This document shows positions 34,805 to 43,164 of a stretch of DNA of 64,000 bases, piece after piece (within the stretch, counting starts at the first letter, position 1; every line of letters begins with the position of its first letter). The notes beneath the pieces were generated by a model. The model ran no database searches, was not told the DNA's origin, and saw only the letters and a program-made list of their open reading frames with translations. The DNA is from Bradyrhizobium sp. AUGA SZCCT0283 (GTDB lineage Bacteria; Pseudomonadota; Alphaproteobacteria; Rhizobiales; Xanthobacteraceae). The position numbers and the translations under genes are program-made. Location: assembly GCF_018130385.1 (NCBI RefSeq), contig NZ_JAFCLU010000003.1, positions 339,657-403,656 on the forward strand, given 5' to 3'.

Positions 34805-36037
34805 TCATCGCGCCAACAGCCGCCGGCACGCTTCGACAAAGACCTCGGCCCCCGTGACGATGTCGGCGTCGGCGGTGTTCTCGGTCCAGTGGTGAGAGAT
34901 GCCGCCGATCGAGGGCACGAACAGCATGCCCGCCGGCATGACGGTCGCGAGGACCTGGGCGTCGTGACCGGCGCCGCTCGGCATGCGGAGTGACCTGCCG
35001 CCGGCACAGGCTGCGCTGGCTTGTTCGATGGCCTGCTGGAAGGAGACATCCATCAGCGCGGGCGTGCCGGTGCGAATGCGTTCCACGGCGACGCTGCAGC
35101 GGCCCTGTTTGTCGACCTCCGCGGCCATGCTGCGCAGGAGATCCTCCAGCCGCGCAATCACGGCCGGATTGTCGTCGCGAATCTGGAACAGCATTTCCGC
35201 GGCTCCCGGGATGATACTCGGCGCGCCGGGATCGAGGGTGATGCGGCCGGTGGTCCACACCGTGCGGGGGCCGCAGGCGGCGGGGAAGCGATCGTCGACA
35301 GCGACGCAAAATCTGGCGAGCGCGAGGCCGGCGTCCTTGCGGATGGCCATCCGCGTGGTACCGGCGTGGTTTTGTTCGCCCGTGAAGGTGATGCGGTATT
35401 GCCAGATCCCGACGATGGACGTGACTACCCCAATTTTGAGGCCGCTGCTTTCGAGCGTCTCGCCCTGTTCGATATGGGCTTCGAGATATCCGATATGCCG
35501 CCCGCGTTCGCACCGGGCGCGGGCGCGGCCGGCGAGACCGGCCTCGCGCAGCGCGTCACGCATGCTCTTGCCATTGCGGTCGCGTGCCGCGTCGATATCA
35601 GCTTCGGTGACGCCGCCGACATAGGATCGGCTGCCGAGGAAGTGTCCGAAATGCCCTTCCTCGTCGCACCAGGACGCAACTTCGACCGCGCCGTTTGTAT
35701 TCGGATCGCGATTGATGACGCGGGCGGCTTCGAGCGCATAGACCACGCCGAGCGGCCCATCGAGCCAGCCCGCGTGGTTCTGGCTTTCGAGATGCGACCC
35801 CGCCAATAATTTCGGCCCGGGTTTCGTGCTGGTGCCGAGGATGTTGCCGATGCCGTCGATCCCGCCCGTGAGTCCGGCGTCGGGAAGGCGCTGCACCAGC
35901 CACTGCAGGGAACGCAGATGCGGTTCCGAAAACGTCGGCTTGTGAACGCCGGTCTTGTAAGTGCCGATCGCACGCAACGCGTGAAGATCGGCGAGGACGC
36001 GGGCGCCATCGGCGCGTGAGAGATTATCATCAGCCAT
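34805..36037 (-). CDS. M20-family amidohydrolase (N-carbamoyl amino acid hydrolase / allantoate amidohydrolase-like)
   Basis: Zinc- or manganese-dependent hydrolase of the hydantoinase/carbamoylase branch, 410 residues. Motifs: LLAGSHLESQNHAGWLDGPLG (metal His and Asp; the usual Asp in HLDT is Glu here), WCDEEGHFGHFLGSRSYVGG (catalytic Glu and metal Glu), GYLEAHIEQGETLES, GEQNHAGTTRM, GAGHDAQVLATVMPAGMLFV and the C-terminal His in ISHHWTENTADADI. Substrate may be a carbamoyl amino acid, allantoate or an N-acyl group; neighbours do not decide. It lies head-to-tail with the MFS gene and carries two direct repeats upstream. Confidence 0.83.
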   Translation of the reverse strand: MADDNLSRADGARVLADLHALRAIGTYKTGVHKPTFSEPHLRSLQWLVQRLPDAGLTGGIDGIGNILGTSTKPGPKLLAGSHLESQNHAGWLDGPLGVVYALEAARVINRDPNTNGAVEVASWCDEEGHFGHFLGSRSYVGGVTEADIDAARDRNGKSMRDALREAGLAGRARARCERGRHIGYLEAHIEQGETLESSGLKIGVVTSIVGIWQYRITFTGEQNHAGTTRMAIRKDAGLALARFCVAVDDRFPAACGPRTVWTTGRITLDPGAPSIIPGAAEMLFQIRDDNPAVIARLEDLLRSMAAEVDKQGRCSVAVERIRTGTPALMDVSFQQAIEQASAACAGGRSLRMPSGAGHDAQVLATVMPAGMLFVPSIGGISHHWTENTADADIVTGAEVFVEACRRLLAR

Positions 36038-36063
36038 GGATTCACATATCGGTCCGTAGTTCT

Positions 36064-36111
36064 CCGGGGTAGAACAAAGTTCCTGATGTGTCCGGAATAG
36101 AACAAAGTTCC
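36064..36111 (-). repeat. Paired 20-bp direct repeats upstream of the M20 hydrolase
   Basis: Two near-identical copies (36064-36083 and 36092-36111) share GGAACTTTGTTCTA on the gene strand and differ at two positions after it, 28 bp start to start. Each contains the short palindrome GAAC-TTT-GTTC. Candidate operators, or ends of a lost mobile element. Confidence 0.55.
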
Positions 36112-36130
36112 GGGAAAGTCGCCGCCTGAT

Positions 36131-36244
36131 CTATCCTTCCGACAGCAGCGCCAATGCGATGACTGCAAGCCATGCCACGATGACGAGCGCCGCCACCGCG
36201 CCACCTGTTATCTTCGCTTTCTCCTTTAGCGTGTAGCCGCGCAT
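36131..36244 (-). CDS. Small single-pass membrane protein
   Basis: 37 residues: a basic start (MRGYTLKEKAKITGG) and one hydrophobic helix (AVAALVIVAWLAVIALALLS). GCGAGAAA is a weak ribosome site before the ATG at 36244. Very short proteins of this form are common in Bradyrhizobium. No function is known. Located between the direct repeats and a 230-bp stretch in which I see nothing. Confidence 0.5.
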   Translation of the reverse strand: MRGYTLKEKAKITGGAVAALVIVAWLAVIALALLSEG

Positions 36245-36476
36245 TTTCTCGCAAGCGTGTGAGAGGGTTCGCGCCCTTGCGGGAGGATAATTCGATCGCT
36301 CAATTGCATCAAAGAAATAGTTCGCGTTTTGCGAGCGGAAAATGCGGGGCGCGAGCAGGGAATGGCCCAACGCCGTGGCAGCGCCTCGGCCGCCGTTTCG
36401 GCCGGTCGTCGGCCGCCGCTCGCGCGCGAACCGAAAGGCCTTGCTGCAGGCGTAATGGAAATCCGCGTTGGCGGCG

Positions 36477-36737
36477 TTAGGAGAGTTCGCCTCGCCGCAT
36501 AGCGACCATGGCGCGGCCTTCGGTCAGGCGGTTCTTCATGGCGGCGACGACCTCATTGGCAAACGCAATTTGAGGATTGGTCAATGCCAAATGAGAATCG
36601 GTCGAGGCCAGACAATGAACTTGAGATGCCTTCGATGGGTATCCGGCCCGGGCTTCAAATGCATCGAGCTGATGCTCGAAGTTCGCGAGCGCCTGTTTCA
36701 GATTAGCCAATTCTTTCGCGCGGGGATCTCGAGCCAT
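36477..36737 (-). CDS. Small hypothetical protein
   Basis: 86 residues, soluble, helical: ARDPRAKELANLKQALANFE then HQLDAFEARAGYPSKAS and a C-terminal AFANEVVAAMKNRLTEGRAM. No signal peptide, no motif. I start at the ATG at 36737; an upstream ATG at 36812 gives an implausible extension. Function unknown. Confidence 0.5.
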   Translation of the reverse strand: MARDPRAKELANLKQALANFEHQLDAFEARAGYPSKASQVHCLASTDSHLALTNPQIAFANEVVAAMKNRLTEGRAMVAMRRGELS

Positions 36738-36892
36738 ACGATGCTCCCAAGACGAGGCTGCCAGGACGAGGCTCCAGGACCGGAGGGCGTGTGCATCAGG
36801 CGGTGCACGCAACGCATCAGAACTTGTTGACCGTGGGCAGGCAGCCGGAACGGCGGCCTGCCCACAGCAAACAACGCGACGTCATGCGGGAC

Positions 36893-37560
36893 TTAGGCGA
36901 GGCGAATGTGGCCTTGGTTCTTGCGTCGATAGGCCAGGAAGCCAACGCCGAGGAAGCCGAGCAGCATCATGGCCCAGGTCGACGCTTCGGGAACACCCGT
37001 TACGACATCCTGCTGATATCCGAAGCCCAACTGCTTGAAGTAATCAAAACCTGCTCCCAGTCCATCGATTCGAATTGTCTTGATGAGTTCACCCGTTCCC
37101 GCTTTCGCTTCGAAACCGATGCGTGTGAAGTCGCCATTATCCGTGATGAGGAACTGAAAGACCGAGTCGAACTGGTCGGTGATCGTCACCTTGATTTGTT
37201 GGTCATCATTACCGAAGACCGCGCCGCGGAACGAAAACAGGTTAAATGCGGTTCCGTCCTCTGGCGTAATCCACAAGGTGTTAATTGGAGTGGTCACGGG
37301 CCGGGGGGAGCGCTGGTGGTCGCATTGATGGACGCGGTGCCGCTCGCGGTATCGACGGCGACGTTCGCCATGAAGTCGATCGTTTCGGACCCGGAGGTAC
37401 CAAAGAAGGTGGTGTTTGCCGCAAACGAGCCGTTGGCGAGATTCACGGTCTGACCGACCGGCGTCAGATCAAGGATGAAGTCAGCTCGCGCGGCAGAGGC
37501 CAACGAGAGAACAGCGGCTGATATTAATGCGGCTGCCAATATTCTGCGTGATTTAATCAT
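36893..37560 (-). pseudogene. PEP-CTERM sorting-domain protein split by a frameshift
   Basis: The first half (from ATG 37560, GGAG upstream) has a signal peptide (MIKSRRILAAALISAAVLSL) and a beta-rich segment ([20 protein letters not shown]). The second half, in another frame, continues in the same style ([40 protein letters not shown]) and ends with the sorting signal [20 protein letters not shown] plus AYRRKN, i.e. PEP motif, helix and basic tail. One added C in the six-C run at 37303-37308 would join them through APPRPVTTP. An exosortase would normally sort it to the surface. Low GC. Real decay, phase variation or sequencing error are all open. Confidence 0.75.
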
Positions 37561-38374
37561 GGTCGTACTCCTGCCAGTACTGGAATTCGCAATAACTTTA
37601 TCGGCTGGCTTGATATGCCAGCTTTTCCCGAATGTATCCATTCATTAAAACTTGGTAAAGCGATTTAACCTTACCGCCATACCGCGCAGTAAATTAATTT
37701 AATCGATCGAAGGTTGTGTCGTATCCGCGCCGCACCTTTATTTGAAGCACTCGCTGCGGCTGCATTTGTGCTTGCAAATCCGTGGCGCAATTTAATTGGG
37801 GACGATATTCAATGTGTATTAAATGAGCGCCCGAAGCTCGGAATTATCACGTGCGGGGAAAGACGCGAAGCGCGTCCTCGACCGCACGATTGGTTTGCCA
37901 AGGACCGAAATAGACGCTGCGTATCAATGCATGCGCGAATTTGCCTCAAACGGCAAACCGGTTGATCTCGTCCCCGACAGGGAATTCCAAAGCGCAGTTG
38001 GCGTTGCTCTTCCCCACAAGCTGCTTCACCGCGTTCGGATCTGGATGCCTTGCGCTCCTGACCGGGTGCGGACGTTCACTCGGCGTGCCGGCACACGATA
38101 TCGCAAACGACCGCGCGGCACCGAGACCGCGCGGCATCGAGGCCCCACTGCAAGGAAGCCCGACCGCACTAGGATCAGGAAGACTGTGTATTTATTCCTG
38201 CTATTCTACCTTGAAAAGAACGTCAGCGTTTTGCCGCCGGAGATCGCCTGCGGCGCCAATAGAAAGCGCAACCGGCGATGGCTTGCGGCTCATGCCAGAC
38301 GACTGAGGCGCTAACGCCGAATTAATCTCATCAGCCTATTATCTTGGGCAGTTCTAGTTGGGTGCCGCGTAAAG
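37561..38374. other. Long gap without a supported gene
   Basis: About 810 bp, AT-richer near 37560-37850 (runs such as TTAATTTAATC). One 163-codon plus-strand ORF (37823-38314) and an overlapping 121-codon one contain a lipoprotein-like stretch (CFTAFGSGCLALLTGCG) but nothing that reads as a family, and codon choice is poor. They may be remains of a lost gene. I see no RNA gene. Confidence 0.45.
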
Positions 38375-38414
38375 GAGCCGTCGCGAGGGACGGTCCGGCG
38401 ACGGCTCTTTTTTT
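38375..38414 (+). terminator. Strong terminator 20 bp upstream of a coding sequence
   Basis: GAGCCGTCGC (38375-38384) pairs over ten bases with GCGACGGCTC (38398-38407), followed by TTTTTTT at 38408-38414. The next ATG is at 38434. No gene ends just before, so it either closes a small RNA or works as a leader attenuator. Confidence 0.85.
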
Positions 38415-38433
38415 GTTCGCTCATTTGGGGTTG

Positions 38434-39096
38434 ATGCACGTGACCAATACATTGGAAAAGCAGAGCCAAACCGAACAACCCGAATCGACGGCACCGACCA
38501 GGAAATCGAGCCGGAAATCGATCCTGGCGTTTGCGGTGTTCGCTCTTGGAATAAACACTACTGCGGCCGTCTATACACTGTCGCCTTCCGATCTTGCTCT
38601 GCCTGATATCAGCAGTCTGGCCGAACTGCTTCCGCACCAGAAAGCTTCCGATTCAATACTGGATCCGGCTGTCGCCGCATTGAAGGATATTCAGTCGGCC
38701 CAGCAGCAACACGTTGCCTCGCTGCAAGAGAACAGCTTCTTATTGCAGCAAAACACCGATCTTCTTCAGCAGGGTTCAATTACGCTTGCTTCTCTAAGAC
38801 AGAGCGTCGTGGATGAGCACGTCGACGTGAAGAAAATATCCGCTCAGATAACGGATGAACATGCAGACGTGAAGAAGATGTCTGCTCAGATTGTCACGCT
38901 TATAGCGAAGGTCGACTCGCTGCAAAAAGCAATAACCCCGGAAGTAACTTCCTCCATTCCAACAAGGCACGCTCGTAACCGGCTGTCCCGAGCCGTGCAC
39001 AAGAGGATGGCTCGGCAGCCTAAACCTGTGGGACCTATTTCTCTTGGAGGAGCCCCCCTGAGTCTCCCAGCTACCACGCCAACCCCAGAAGGCTGA
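38434..39096 (+). CDS. Membrane-anchored coiled-coil protein of unknown function
   Basis: 220 residues. A cytoplasmic lead rich in Ser/Thr/Gln is followed by one helix (SILAFAVFALGINTTAAVYT), a spacer, then a long heptad-like region with near repeats (QQQHVASLQENSFLLQQNTD, LLQQGSITLASLRQ; DEHVDVKKISAQI and DEHADVKKMSAQI) and a basic Pro-rich tail. The repeats point to a rod-like periplasmic domain. ATG 38434 is preferred over an in-frame start at 38344 that would read through the terminator hairpin. No family was recognised. Confidence 0.68.
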   Translation: MHVTNTLEKQSQTEQPESTAPTRKSSRKSILAFAVFALGINTTAAVYTLSPSDLALPDISSLAELLPHQKASDSILDPAVAALKDIQSAQQQHVASLQENSFLLQQNTDLLQQGSITLASLRQSVVDEHVDVKKISAQITDEHADVKKMSAQIVTLIAKVDSLQKAITPEVTSSIPTRHARNRLSRAVHKRMARQPKPVGPISLGGAPLSLPATTPTPEG

Positions 39097-39141
39097 AGAA
39101 CGAGAAAGCGAGGCGCGGGGCTTCGGTCCCGCGCTCCGGAC

Positions 39142-39225
39142 CTATTTGAAGAAGTGATGGATCCCGTTCAGCCCGAGAAGACCGGCGATAATCAGATAGA
39201 CCGCTACTGCGCCGCTAACGATGCG
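39142..39225 (-). pseudogene. Fragment of a DUF3096-like small membrane protein
   Basis: In one frame this reads RIVSGAVAVYLIIAGLLGLN plus GIHHFFK and a stop, matching the C-terminal half of small DUF3096-type hydrophobic proteins. No start codon is available in frame and the N-terminal half is not found upstream, so it looks like a remnant. The rest of 39226-39450 shows nothing. Confidence 0.35.
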
Positions 39226-39450
39226 GGGTGCACACGCCGGCGATCGATGCCGGCCGTTCAACTATGAGGCAGGAGCCGCACCGCGACGTAAAAGGGCGAC
39301 AATGATCGCTACGCCGGTAAGCTATGCATGGCAGCCCCGTCACAACTCCACGAGGCGAGATTCACAAATGGGCGAATCCGGACATGTCTACGCATTGGTG
39401 TTGGGCGAACATTGGACATGGAAGGGTGTGAGCTAAGCCATTGAGATAGA

Positions 39451-39525
39451 TGGCGCTCCCTAGCGGAATCGAACCGCTCTCTCCACCGTGAAAGGGTGGC
39501 GTCCTAACCGATAGACGAAGGGAGC
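39451..39525 (-). tRNA. tRNA-Glu (anticodon UUC)
   Basis: Read on the minus strand: 7-bp acceptor GCTCCCT/AGGGAGC, D arm GTCTATCGGTTAGGAC, anticodon arm CCACC-CTTTCAC-GGTGG with TTC, T arm AGCGG-TTCGATT-CCGCT, then discriminator G and an encoded CCA. 75 nt including CCA. Confidence 0.96.
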
Positions 39526-39761
39526 AAAACAACCGGAAAATCAACGCGTTATGCGATTGATAGGCCGTGTTGGCCGCCGGCCGTCCTGTTCCATGGAGGC
39601 GGCGACGGGCGAACGTATAGTGGCGTTTGGCCGGGTGGGCAAGCCGCTCGAAAACCCGTTTTTTGCGGCCGTTCCGGGTCTCCATCGACGCCCGGGGATG
39701 GCGGGATGCAACGGATTTTAAAGCCGCATGGCGTAAGGCTTTCATCGGGGGAACTTCCGAC

Positions 39762-40022
39762 ATGGCCTTGCTATCGAGCAAAAAGCGCGAGACGCGTAAA
39801 TCATTGAGTCAGCCCGGGTGGATCACGCTCGAGGGCGGTTTTGCCGCGCGCCAATGCGTGGTGCAGGATCTGTCCACGACGGGGGCGAAGGTCACGATCG
39901 ACGATCCCAATTCGCTGCCGGCGAAGTTGCGGCTGGCGTTTTCGCGCGACACCAGGACCGGACGCCGCTGCGAAGTGGTCTGGCGCCGCGGCAAATCGGT
40001 CGGCGTCAAGTTCGTCCGCTAG
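39762..40022 (+). CDS. PilZ domain protein
   Basis: 86-residue single PilZ domain, a cyclic-di-GMP receptor fold. The basic N-terminus (SSKKRETRKSLSQPG) stands where the c-di-GMP-binding RxxxR motif belongs (KRETRK), and the second part of the site, normally D/NxSxxG, is QDLSTTGAKVTI. The end WRRGKSVGVKFV is the usual last strand. Short stand-alone PilZ proteins of this size are common in Bradyrhizobium. Whether the KRETR variant binds c-di-GMP is uncertain. A palindromic repeat follows immediately. Confidence 0.82.
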   Translation: MALLSSKKRETRKSLSQPGWITLEGGFAARQCVVQDLSTTGAKVTIDDPNSLPAKLRLAFSRDTRTGRRCEVVWRRGKSVGVKFVR

Positions 40023-40122
40023 AGCGTTTTCGAGCGAAGTGGACACCGGTTCGCGTCAAGAAAACGCGTCAAAACAAGAATCGAGAGCCCGGTTCTGATT
40101 CAATCAGAACCGAAAGGCTCTA
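40021..40122. repeat. Dispersed intergenic repeat with a terminal hairpin
   Basis: The block from AGAGCGTTTTCGAGCG to GAAAGGCTCTA contains the hairpin AGAGCCCGGTTCTGATT/AATCAGAACCGAAAGGCTCT at 40085-40121. A shorter, diverged copy with the same order of words lies at 45229-45284. This wording is a frequent Bradyrhizobium intergenic repeat as far as I recall. It may end the PilZ transcript. Confidence 0.6.
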
Positions 40123-40159
40123 CTCTGGCACTGATCGGCGAGCGGCGATAAAAGGCGGG

Positions 40160-40411
40160 ATGCGAAAATCCCTCCTGGTCATGATGGCTGTGGTGCTGCC
40201 TTCGGTTGCCGCGGCTGCCGAGCAGCCCCGTCCCCAGAAGCCCGACAAGGCCGCAACATCCGGCAAGCTGCTGCCGCTGAAGCGCTCGAATTCGGCCAAC
40301 GCCTGCGCGGAGTACGGTGCGGGCTTCGTCAAGATCGAAGGCACCAACACCTGCATGAAAATCGGCGGCGCGGTGAGCGTCGGCGCCGGCGTTTCCGGCG
40401 GCTCACGTTAG
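40160..40411 (+). CDS. Short exported protein resembling the N-terminus of an alphaproteobacterial porin
   Basis: 83 residues: signal peptide MRKSLLVMMAVVLPSVAAAA, a Lys/Pro-rich linker (EQPRPQKPDKAATSGKLL), then NACAEYGAGFVKIEGTNTCM followed by KIGGAVSVGAGVSGGSR. The last block matches the conserved start of rhizobial porins (NACPEYGxGFxYIPGTxTCxxIGG), including both Cys, but stops before any barrel strands. It could be a truncated porin or a member of a known family of small porin-like proteins. GGCGGG precedes the ATG. Confidence 0.7.
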   Translation: MRKSLLVMMAVVLPSVAAAAEQPRPQKPDKAATSGKLLPLKRSNSANACAEYGAGFVKIEGTNTCMKIGGAVSVGAGVSGGSR

Positions 40412-40412
40412 C

Positions 40413-41060
40413 TCACGTCATCGGCGGCGCGACGAACTGTGTGAAGCCGGGGCGGGCCGCGAACTGCGCAAACCAGCGATCGAGGTTCGGCAGTTTCGGC
40501 TTGGTGACGCCCTCGACTCCCAGCCAGCGCCGCGCATAGGCGCCGAGCGCGATGTCGGCGATCGTGAACTGGTCGCCTTCGATGAAGCGCCCGCTCGCCA
40601 GCTGCGCCTCGACGATCCGCCACACCACGGCCTCGGCGTCGACATCCTTCTGGATCGCGGCCATGTCGCGCTTTTCGACCGGCGTCCGCACCAGCGCCCA
40701 GAACACCGGCCGGTCGACCGGCTGCAGCGTCGACAGCGTCCAGTCGAGCCAGCGGTCGACGCTTGCGCGCGCTTTCGGCTGCGCGGGGTAGATCGGCGAA
40801 TTCTCGCCATAGGCCATGCAGAGATAGCGCATCACCGAATTGGATTCCCACAGCACGTAGTCGCCGTCCACCAGCGTCGGCACGCGGCCGTTCGGGTTCA
40901 TCGCCAGATACGGCGCCTCGGTGTTCTTGCCGAACTGCATGCCGGCGTCGATGCGCTCATAGGCGAGATCGAGTTCGGCGAGGCACCACAGCACTTTTTG
41001 AACATTGACCGAATTGGCCCGGCCCCAGATCGTGAGTTGTTGTTTGTTGTTGTCGGCCAC
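40413..41060 (-). CDS. Glutathione S-transferase
   Basis: 215 residues from the GTG start at 41060 (GGGAG upstream); the longer in-frame extension to 41198 lacks a GST-like start. Thioredoxin-fold domain: LTIWGRANSVNVQKVLWCLA (active-site Ser/Asn), NPNGRVPTLVDGDYVLWESN SVMRYL with the cis-Pro and the glutathione-binding Glu-Ser. Helical domain follows: YPAQPKARASVDRWLDWTLS, FIEGDQFTIADIALGAYARR and WFAQFAARPGF. Likely cytoplasmic detoxification. It converges on the porin-like gene, whose stop lies 1 bp away. Confidence 0.9.
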   Translation of the reverse strand: MADNNKQQLTIWGRANSVNVQKVLWCLAELDLAYERIDAGMQFGKNTEAPYLAMNPNGRVPTLVDGDYVLWESNSVMRYLCMAYGENSPIYPAQPKARASVDRWLDWTLSTLQPVDRPVFWALVRTPVEKRDMAAIQKDVDAEAVVWRIVEAQLASGRFIEGDQFTIADIALGAYARRWLGVEGVTKPKLPNLDRWFAQFAARPGFTQFVAPPMT

Positions 41061-41220
41061 GCGTTGTCGCTCCCGCTGATCTTCCGATCGCCGTTCATAG
41101 CTGAAGATCAGCGAAAAAGCGCGCTTCTTGCGCGCGTTGAAGCCCGACAAAAAATCAGGCTCCGCCGCAGTGCGACAGAGCCACGATTTCTCGTGCATCG
41201 CGTCGGCTGGCGTCAGCCGG

Positions 41221-41301
41221 TCAGTGGCCGAAGAACAGCCACAGCAGAATGATCACCGGAATAGGCACGCCAAGCAACCACAACAGAAGTCCTCGTCCCA
41301 T
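41221..41301 (-). CDS. 26-residue hydrophobic small protein
   Basis: One hydrophobic helix, GRGLLLWLLGVPIPVIILLW then LFFGH. AGGAGG sits five bases before the ATG at 41301 (a second ATG at 41304 is possible), a strong translation signal for so short an ORF. Such peptides with a VPIP kink occur widely in Bradyrhizobium. Function unknown. Confidence 0.55.
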   Translation of the reverse strand: MGRGLLLWLLGVPIPVIILLWLFFGH

Positions 41302-41538
41302 CATTTCCTCCTCAAAAATGCAGTCGAGGAGAAAACGCCGGAGGTCGCGGCCAGTTCCTGCGCGGAAAAGAACCTGGCGCGAAGGAACGTTTTATGATTT
41401 CGGATTTCCGGGAGCGGCAATCCAATTCGAAACAGCAAGTCACCGTCGCGCTCGACCGCCTCGCGCACTTCGGCATTGACGTCATCAGCATGGCGGCTGC
41501 GCGTCAGCCGCCATGCGCTTTCACTTGTTGTACAAGGC

Positions 41539-41991
41539 TTACCAGTGGCCGGTGTTCGGCATCGAGGACCACGGCTCCGCCGGCGGCTTCGGTTCGCCCT
41601 TCTGCAACAGCTCGATCGAATGCAGATCCGGCGAACGCACGAAGGCCATGTTGCCGTCGCGCGGCGGCCGGTTGATGGTGATGCCGGCCTTCATCAGGCG
41701 GTCGCAGGTCGCATAGATGTCGTCGACCTCATAGGCGAGGTGGCCGAAATAGCGGTCCTCGCCGTATTTCTCCTCGTCCCAATTGTAGGTGAGTTCGACC
41801 AGCGGCGCGCCGCGGTTCTGGGGCGCGGCCTTGAACAGGCCTTCGTCCTCGGGCGCGCACAGGAACACCAGCGTGAACCGGCCCTTGTCGTTGTCGACCC
41901 GGCGTACTTCCTTCAGCCCCAGCGCGTCCCGGTAAAACTTCATCGCGGTATCGAGATTGCGAACGCGCAGCATGGTGTGGAGATAGCGCAT
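41539..41991 (-). CDS. gloA: Lactoylglutathione lyase (glyoxalase I) / VOC family
   Basis: Converts the methylglyoxal-glutathione hemithioacetal to S-lactoylglutathione; metal enzyme with the betaalphabetabetabeta fold. 150 residues. YLHTMLRVRNLDTAMKFYRD (first metal His), GRFTLVFLCAPED, LVELTYNWDEEKY (Glu), FGHLAYEVDDIY (His) and FVRSPDLHSIELLQKG (Glu) supply the metal set. It starts at an ATG followed by a good leader of AGGAGG (42000-42005 region). Its 3' end carries a short Pro-rich tail. Confidence 0.9.
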   Translation of the reverse strand: MRYLHTMLRVRNLDTAMKFYRDALGLKEVRRVDNDKGRFTLVFLCAPEDEGLFKAAPQNRGAPLVELTYNWDEEKYGEDRYFGHLAYEVDDIYATCDRLMKAGITINRPPRDGNMAFVRSPDLHSIELLQKGEPKPPAEPWSSMPNTGHW

Positions 41992-42232
41992 GTTTGTTGT
42001 CCTCCTGAGAACGTTTGGAGATATTGGTTATGGTTTGGGCGGGCGATAAATAGCAGCAAAATGCGCCAAGGGGCAGGGTGTTGCGTGCCGTTTGCGTGCC
42101 ATACTTTTCCAGCCCTGTTGTTGGATGGGCAGACCCGCTGCATCCCCCCAGACGGCGAAACCTTGACCTTGAGTAACGGTCACTGCACCTTCGGCGATAT
42201 GAAGCGACGCCTTGTGAATCTAGGAAGCCAAA

Positions 42233-42482
42233 ATGGCAAAATATACGGGCGGCTCCGCTTCGACCTACCTGTTCGGGTTTGGTTTGTTTTTACATCGGCC
42301 TTGCGGTTTTAACGGCGCTCTCGCGGGGTCAGATAACGTGCGATGAGCGGGAAGGCCCTTGCTTCAACCCATTTACAAAAATGCCGGATGGAAAGCTTGG
42401 CATCTCAGAGTTCGGAGTATCTGTGATCGGGTTCATCATTCCGATGGCGGTGGGGTGGCTGATTAGCCAGATTAGGTTCTGA
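42233..42482 (+). pseudogene. Small two-helix membrane protein with a frame break
   Basis: Begins at ATG 42233, preceded by AGGAAG, as MAKYTGGSASTYLFGFGL; then the frame breaks in a five-T run (42287-42291). In the next frame the protein continues as FYIGLAVLTALSRGQITCDE, PFTKMPDGKLGISEFGVSVI and GFIIPMAVGWLISQIRF. Removing one T gives a continuous 82-residue protein with two membrane helices. Low GC. Real frameshift or sequencing error. Confidence 0.5.
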
Positions 42483-42639
42483 TGAAGATGTTCGCGGTGA
42501 TGAACGTCTACACCGGGGACCCGAGCCAACCGTTCCTGTTCGCCTGCCAGCAAACTCGCGGGCGAGGTTTAAGCCTTCATTCGCAAAGCCAAGCGCAAGC
42601 CGCCGCTGTTCCTTGTGGGTAAACCAAGCGAAGCTCAAT

Positions 42640-43112
42640 GATTGGGCTGTGGATTTGTCTTAGGCTTGCACCTGGGGACGACACCCTGTGTCAGCAGGGT
42701 GTTCATTGATGGAGGTTCGGATGCCCAGACAATTCGGCTTGAAGGCAACATCTGCAGCCGCACGGTCGGCGGCAGTGGCATCATCGTCCGCAACGCGCCG
42801 CCTGAGTGCACCGGCGTCTGCATCGAAGAGCCATTCTTCGGACAGTTCTCAAGCGTCAAAGCTTTCTTCCCAACGCTCGGAGCTGCCGTTCTCGCCTGCG
42901 AGCTGGCGGGGCTGCCGTGGTCGGCGATCAATCTCTCAAGACTGAAGCTACACGCCACCGGCAAGGGCAACGCCAGGAAGCCAGAGATGCAGGCTGCCGC
43001 GAAGGCGAGGTGGGGTGTCGACCTGAAAGGATGAAGCTGACGCCGCGCGGACTGGAGCGCACGCGCTGGACGGCGGCCTCTTTGGGGAGAGGCCTCTGTT
43101 CGGCGGCCCCGT
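42640..43112 (+). pseudogene. Remnant of a phage-type RuvC-like Holliday junction resolvase
   Basis: The opening VLGLHLGTTP resembles the resolvase start LGLDLGTTxG. After a scrambled stretch the frame reads CIEEPFFGQFSSVKAFFPTL, then AAVLACELAGLPWSAINLSR, LKLHATGKGNARKPEMQAAA and KARWGVDLKG, which is the C-terminal part of phage RuvC-family resolvases. A one-base shift then gives DEADAARTGAHALDG, the expected metal-site end. At least two to three frame breaks are needed, so this is decayed. It points to a past prophage in 42-43 kb. Confidence 0.6.
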
Positions 43113-43164
43113 GAGACGTCGCGGTCGATGTGCCGAACGCGCGCCATTGCGACCCGGAAACCAG

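Noticed and set aside
36064..36111. EcfG (general stress) promoter suggested by GGAAC
   Set aside because: No CGTT-like -10 element follows at 16-17 bp from either GGAAC.
37823..38314. 163-codon ORF in the long gap
   Set aside because: Poor codon use, overlap with another ORF and no recognisable domain; kept as a gap note only.
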